A stretch of 26,855 nucleotides of DNA. It comes from Alistipes sp. UBA936 (lineage in GTDB: Bacteria; Bacteroidota; Bacteroidia; Bacteroidales; Rikenellaceae). The stretch lies in assembly GCA_002293505.1 (NCBI GenBank), contig DBDI01000006.1, forward strand, positions 2,844 to 29,698. Reading direction: 5' to 3'. A model generated the notes under the pieces. That model had not been told where the DNA came from and ran no database searches. It was given only the letters and a program-made list of their open reading frames with translations. Positions 24,241-26,855 of the stretch are shown here, in pieces (position 1 is the first letter of the stretch; each line of letters begins with the position of its first letter). A program made the translations under genes and the position numbers.

Positions 24241-25151
24241 ATAATTTTGTCGTTATGCAATAAGATAACGAAACAAGGTACTTTATAACTCTTTCTACCG
24301 TGATTTTTATGATTGAAACTAAAATCGATTGTATGATGATTAACGAGATCTGCCTTCGCAACGATCTCTCTAATTTGTTGAACACTAACGTCTTCATCCA
24401 AATAAACAACAAGTAATCTGGGATCCGCTCCAAAACGACCTTCGTCCTGATATGTATACAAATACGATGCAACCGATTGCGGTTGGCCAATAGCAATATC
24501 GCGCCAATTTTCGCCGAACTCTCTCTTAAATTCGTTAGTCGGGCTCTTTGCAACTTTTTGATCAAAGGAAATACCATCAATGAAAAAGTCTACACCTTTT
24601 CGATGGTTGAGCGTCGGTGTTATGTTCTCGTTTTTTTCAAAAATCAAAGTTTCGATAAAATCGTTTCTAACTGTATTAATCTCTTTTATTCTACGATATT
24701 TAACAGCAGCAGTCTTTACTTTTTCATCCTTTATAAACCCATTCGTCTGCTCGGAATTAATCCGTTGTACGAAGCCATCGAAATCTCCCTGCGAAAACGG
24801 CCATGCAATTTCCCCTAATTGCAATGAGTTCCATTCTTCTATGAGAACCTTCATGGCTTCATCGGCCTCTTTTCCGTTTTGATATTTCTTCGTGGCCTTA
24901 AACATCTCCCGAATAATATCCTTGCTTATACCATAATTCCAACTGTTGACAACTAATTTCCAAATTTCAAACGTAGAGTTTTTTACTTGTTGCTTACCCA
25001 CATCTCTTCCTCGCAAAACAACTCTTACCTTTAATTCGGTCACGGGTTGAATTTCATTTAGCCGCAATAAATAATCCGATGCATTAACTTTGCTTCCGAT
25101 TATTTTTTTAGCAATGTCCTCTGTCAATCGTATTTTTATGTTCTCCATCAT
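24237..25151 (-). CDS. Putative Type II restriction endonuclease, PD-(D/E)XK-like, unrecognised family
   Basis: A 304-residue protein that I do not recognise by family. Evidence for a nuclease is the D...DxK pattern: GVDFFIDGISFDQKVAKSP, with Asp188, then Asp197 and Lys199, set between hydrophobic strands, and a helical stretch with Glu before it (RNDFIETLIFEKNE). The N-terminal 180 residues are helical and basic, possibly a recognition domain. Context supports the call: its stop overlaps the adenine methyltransferase start by four bases. The DNA is about one-third GC by sample rows, far below the neighbours, which signals transfer. Start is ATGATG at 25151 or 25148; the first overlaps the upstream lipoprotein stop by four bases. 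Confidence 0.68.
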   Translation of the reverse strand: MMENIKIRLTEDIAKKIIGSKVNASDYLLRLNEIQPVTELKVRVVLRGRDVGKQQVKNSTFEIWKLVVNSWNYGISKDIIREMFKATKKYQNGKEADEAMKVLIEEWNSLQLGEIAWPFSQGDFDGFVQRINSEQTNGFIKDEKVKTAAVKYRRIKEINTVRNDFIETLIFEKNENITPTLNHRKGVDFFIDGISFDQKVAKSPTNEFKREFGENWRDIAIGQPQSVASYLYTYQDEGRFGADPRLLVVYLDEDVSVQQIREIVAKADLVNHHTIDFSFNHKNHGRKSYKVPCFVILLHNDKII

Positions 25152-25699
25152 TCATTATTTTCTGCGGGGGTATCAGGGTTTTCGGGAGAGAGCCACCATT
25201 CGGAGTCGGTGTAGGGGGCGGTTTCGTAAGCACGAAAGTGGACGGGAATAGTGAGGCGGGGAAGAGGAACGAAGTACTCGATGGTACGCCAACCCCAGAT
25301 ACGGTTAACGGGATCGACAGCGACCAACAAAACAGGCGACGAAGTGACCACGAGGTGGATCCAACCGTCAGCAGAGTCCTGCTGGGAAGCGACAAGGTCC
25401 CAGGCGCGGCGTTCGCCGGTGTCGAGGTGGCGGACGATACCGGCATCGGCGTCGGCGTAAGACTCCGGAGCCCAAGTGTCGAGCCGCATCTCCTCGGGAG
25501 TGATGTAAAAAGCGTAAATGCGAGCCATATAAGCGGGAGTCACCCCGGGAGTACTACCCTGGGCGGTCAGCACGCTGGCCCGAACTACAACCTCGCAATC
25601 GGGGCTAACCTTCTTGCACGAGGCCAAGCTCGCGCAAAGGAGCAAGCACAAACTCGCGCTCGCCGATCCGCGGATGAGGTATTTGAAGATCCGATTCAT
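25148..25699 (-). CDS. Small lipoprotein of unknown family, start nested in folK
   Basis: A 183-residue protein with a clear lipoprotein signal: MNRIFKYLIRG, a hydrophobic core, then the lipobox LASC followed by KK (Cys near residue 28). The mature part has strands such as YMARIYAFYITPEEMRLDTW, WIHLVVTSSPVLLVAV and LPRLTIPVHFRAYET, suggesting a small beta-sandwich. I cannot name the family. The ATG at 25699 is chosen over a TTG at 25708. The whole signal peptide and the lipobox are encoded within the last 95 bases of folK in another frame. It is followed directly by the endonuclease-like gene with an ATGA overlap. Confidence 0.8.
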   Translation of the reverse strand: MNRIFKYLIRGSASASLCLLLCASLASCKKVSPDCEVVVRASVLTAQGSTPGVTPAYMARIYAFYITPEEMRLDTWAPESYADADAGIVRHLDTGERRAWDLVASQQDSADGWIHLVVTSSPVLLVAVDPVNRIWGWRTIEYFVPLPRLTIPVHFRAYETAPYTDSEWWLSPENPDTPAENNE

Positions 25700-26054
25700 T
25701 AACAACAACGTCGTCGTAATACAAAATGTCTATATCCATCGGCCGGGAAGCGTAACCCTGACCGGATGCTTTTTTGGCAGCCTCTTCGGCGGCACGGTCG
25801 CGCCCCAGGGCGGTCTCGATACTCTGCACGGCCTGCAAAACCTCGCGGGGGCTCAGGTCGGTGTCCACCACGAGGGCCTGATTGGAGAACTCTTGCTCGC
25901 CGTCGGGCGGAGTGAACCCCCAAGCGGGACTCTCGTAACGGTGCGAACAACGCATAACGGGCCCGACGGCGGAGTTTATCATCGCCTGAGCCCGACGGAA
26001 ATTAGCCGTCACATCGCCCCTGTTCGCCCCGAGGATCAAAACCACACGTGCCAT
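25605..26054 (-). CDS. folK: 6-hydroxymethyl-7,8-dihydropterin pyrophosphokinase
   Basis: Transfers pyrophosphate from ATP to hydroxymethyldihydropterin in folate synthesis. The 149-residue protein has the opening VVLILGANRGDVTANFRRA, SHRYESPAWGFTPPDGEQEFSNQAL (in parts: YESPAWGF and FSNQAL), the catalytic region ASRPMDIDILYYDD with its metal-binding Asp residues, and the closing IPHPRIGEREFVLAPLREL. It then stops soon after, at residue 149, slightly shorter than many members but with all motifs intact. Its last 95 bases also encode the start of the next lipoprotein. It begins six bases after the holB stop. folE lies in the same minus-strand run. Confidence 0.95.
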   Translation of the reverse strand: MARVVLILGANRGDVTANFRRAQAMINSAVGPVMRCSHRYESPAWGFTPPDGEQEFSNQALVVDTDLSPREVLQAVQSIETALGRDRAAEEAAKKASGQGYASRPMDIDILYYDDVVVNESDLQIPHPRIGEREFVLAPLRELGLVQEG

Positions 26055-26060
26055 ATCTCT

Positions 26061-26855
26061 CTATTTGTGCATTATCATTTTACTAACCGCCAGCGCCAGG
26101 TGCGTGAACACAATCGTCGCATTCCCATTCTGCCTCAACTGCCCCAGCGCCGTCTCCATCTCCTCCACCAACCCCTCCACGTTATGCGCGCCGATATACG
26201 GTGCGAACTTGCGACAGAAGTCGGCCTCGGCGCCCCAAAGATACGAAATATTTTCGAGCCCCGCGCTAATCATAAAACTGGAACGCAACAGACGGATGAA
26301 ATTCTCCAACAATCGCTTCTGCCGTTCGCGCCCCAGGTGGGCAACCCGTTCGGCCCATTTGACCAGTTCCAGATGCTTGTCGTTGTAGCTCAGGCGCATC
26401 AACTCGACGAACAGTTCGAACTCCTCGCCTGTCTCTTCGGTGGGCGGGCCGGTGGTCGGATCGGCGGGAATGACAACCTCCTGAACCCGCGAAAGGATCG
26501 TCGGCAGAAGCAGCCGCGGGGAGGCGCTGACGAGGATGAAAAGCGTACGTTCCCAGGGTTCTTCGAGGATCTTGAGCAGGGTATTGGCCGCCTCGGTGTT
26601 CATCCGCTCGGGAAGCCAGATCAGCACGCATTTGAACCCGCCCTCGAAGCTCTTGAAACTCAGTTTGCGGATCACCTCGTCGGCCTCGCGTTTCGAAATG
26701 AGTCCCTGAAGGTTGTCCAGTCCGAGGATGTCGTACCACGTTTGCTCGTCCAGACGGCCGCCGGTTTGGGCGATCGCGGTGCGCCACTGGGGAAGGAACG
26801 CATCGGAGGTTATGGCCTCGCCGCTCTTTTTACCCTGTTTGTTGACCGGCATCAC
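26061..26855 (-). CDS. holB: DNA polymerase III delta' subunit (partial, right edge)
   Basis: Clamp-loader subunit of the replicase. The 264 visible residues start mid-gene; the N-terminal P-loop part lies beyond the right edge, so no start is assigned. The visible portion includes a Lys/Gly-rich stretch MPVNKQGKKSGEAITSD after the zinc module, ADEVIRKLSFKSFEGGFKCVLIWLPERMNTEAANTLLKILEEP in parts (MNTEAANTLLKILEEP is the hallmark), LFILVSASPRLLLPTILSRVQEV corresponding to the SRC-type sensor region, and the C-terminal helical collar domain. The assignment rests on the LLKILEEP and LPTILSR motifs. folK follows six bases after its stop. Confidence 0.9.
   Translation of the reverse strand: MMPVNKQGKKSGEAITSDAFLPQWRTAIAQTGGRLDEQTWYDILGLDNLQGLISKREADEVIRKLSFKSFEGGFKCVLIWLPERMNTEAANTLLKILEEPWERTLFILVSASPRLLLPTILSRVQEVVIPADPTTGPPTEETGEEFELFVELMRLSYNDKHLELVKWAERVAHLGRERQKRLLENFIRLLRSSFMISAGLENISYLWGAEADFCRKFAPYIGAHNVEGLVEEMETALGQLRQNGNATIVFTHLALAVSKMIMHK

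Noticed and set aside
23233..25151. Reading the methyltransferase and endonuclease-like pair as a phage-defence system beyond restriction-modification (such as BREX or DISARM)
   Set aside because: Only two genes are present, with no helicase, phosphatase or ATPase partner; the simple Type II-like reading is enough.

Overview
The window looks like chromosome from a high-GC member of the Bacteroidales (Bacteroidota). The evidence is a set of gene families typical of that phylum (DUF4834, DUF4199, DUF4293, DUF4296, a DoxX/BT_3928-type protein, a lipoprotein with an SbsA-type Ig-like domain), a PheS carrying a four-cysteine zinc-knuckle-like insertion, and promoter elements of the Bacteroidota type (TTG, about 20 bases, TAnnTTTG). 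High GC and an archaeal-type Thi4 would fit a Rikenellaceae/Alistipes-like host, but that finer placement is inference. Nothing points to a prophage, plasmid, integron, CRISPR array, tRNA or rRNA. No stretch over 300 bases lacks a gene.

Layout. From 1 to 8184 everything is on the minus strand: mlaF (cut by the left edge), mlaE, a DUF4834 protein, a DoxX-like membrane protein, tmk, sufS, ybeY, an EnvC-like coiled-coil protein, a TPR protein and pheS. uvrC (+) diverges from pheS across only 40 bases. Its 3' end runs 34 bases into the convergent yraN, which sits just downstream of proC (-). proC and eno (+) diverge from a 69-base promoter region. eno and the following minus-strand run converge on a perfect 16-bp hairpin. 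From 26855 down to 12694 all 18 genes are on the minus strand and almost touch: holB (cut by the right edge), folK, a small lipoprotein, a restriction endonuclease-like gene, an adenine methyltransferase, an Ig-like lipoprotein, a beta-barrel protein, rbfA, a LolC/E-type permease, a DUF4296 lipoprotein, an aminofutalosine-deaminase-like amidohydrolase, folE, a TsaC/YciO-type gene, DUF4199, a family-2 glycosyltransferase, DUF4293, thi4 and thiE.

Function. Most genes are housekeeping: cell envelope (Mla lipid transport, EnvC-like factor, LolC/E-like permease, lipoproteins), cofactors (folE and folK for folate/pterin, thi4 and thiE for thiamine, sufS for Fe-S clusters, possibly menaquinone through the amidohydrolase), RNA and ribosome maturation (ybeY, rbfA, tsaC, pheS) and DNA repair/replication (uvrC, holB, tmk). 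The clear accessory element is the two-gene restriction-modification pair at 23233-25151. The endonuclease-like gene is strikingly AT-rich, has a recognisable D...DxK nuclease motif but no family I can name, and is joined by 4-base ATGA overlaps to its methyltransferase and to the host gene on each side.

The most unusual local features are: a 95-base same-strand dual-coding overlap in which the conserved C-terminus of FolK and the signal peptide of the next lipoprotein share DNA; the seamless restriction-modification insertion; Bacteroidota -7 boxes lying only 6-8 bases before the start codons of pheS, uvrC and folE; low-complexity loop insertions in several conserved enzymes; and purine/pyrimidine bias that changes block by block without following coding strand. 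Several start codons were moved from the longest frame to an internal ATG; each case is explained in its entry.
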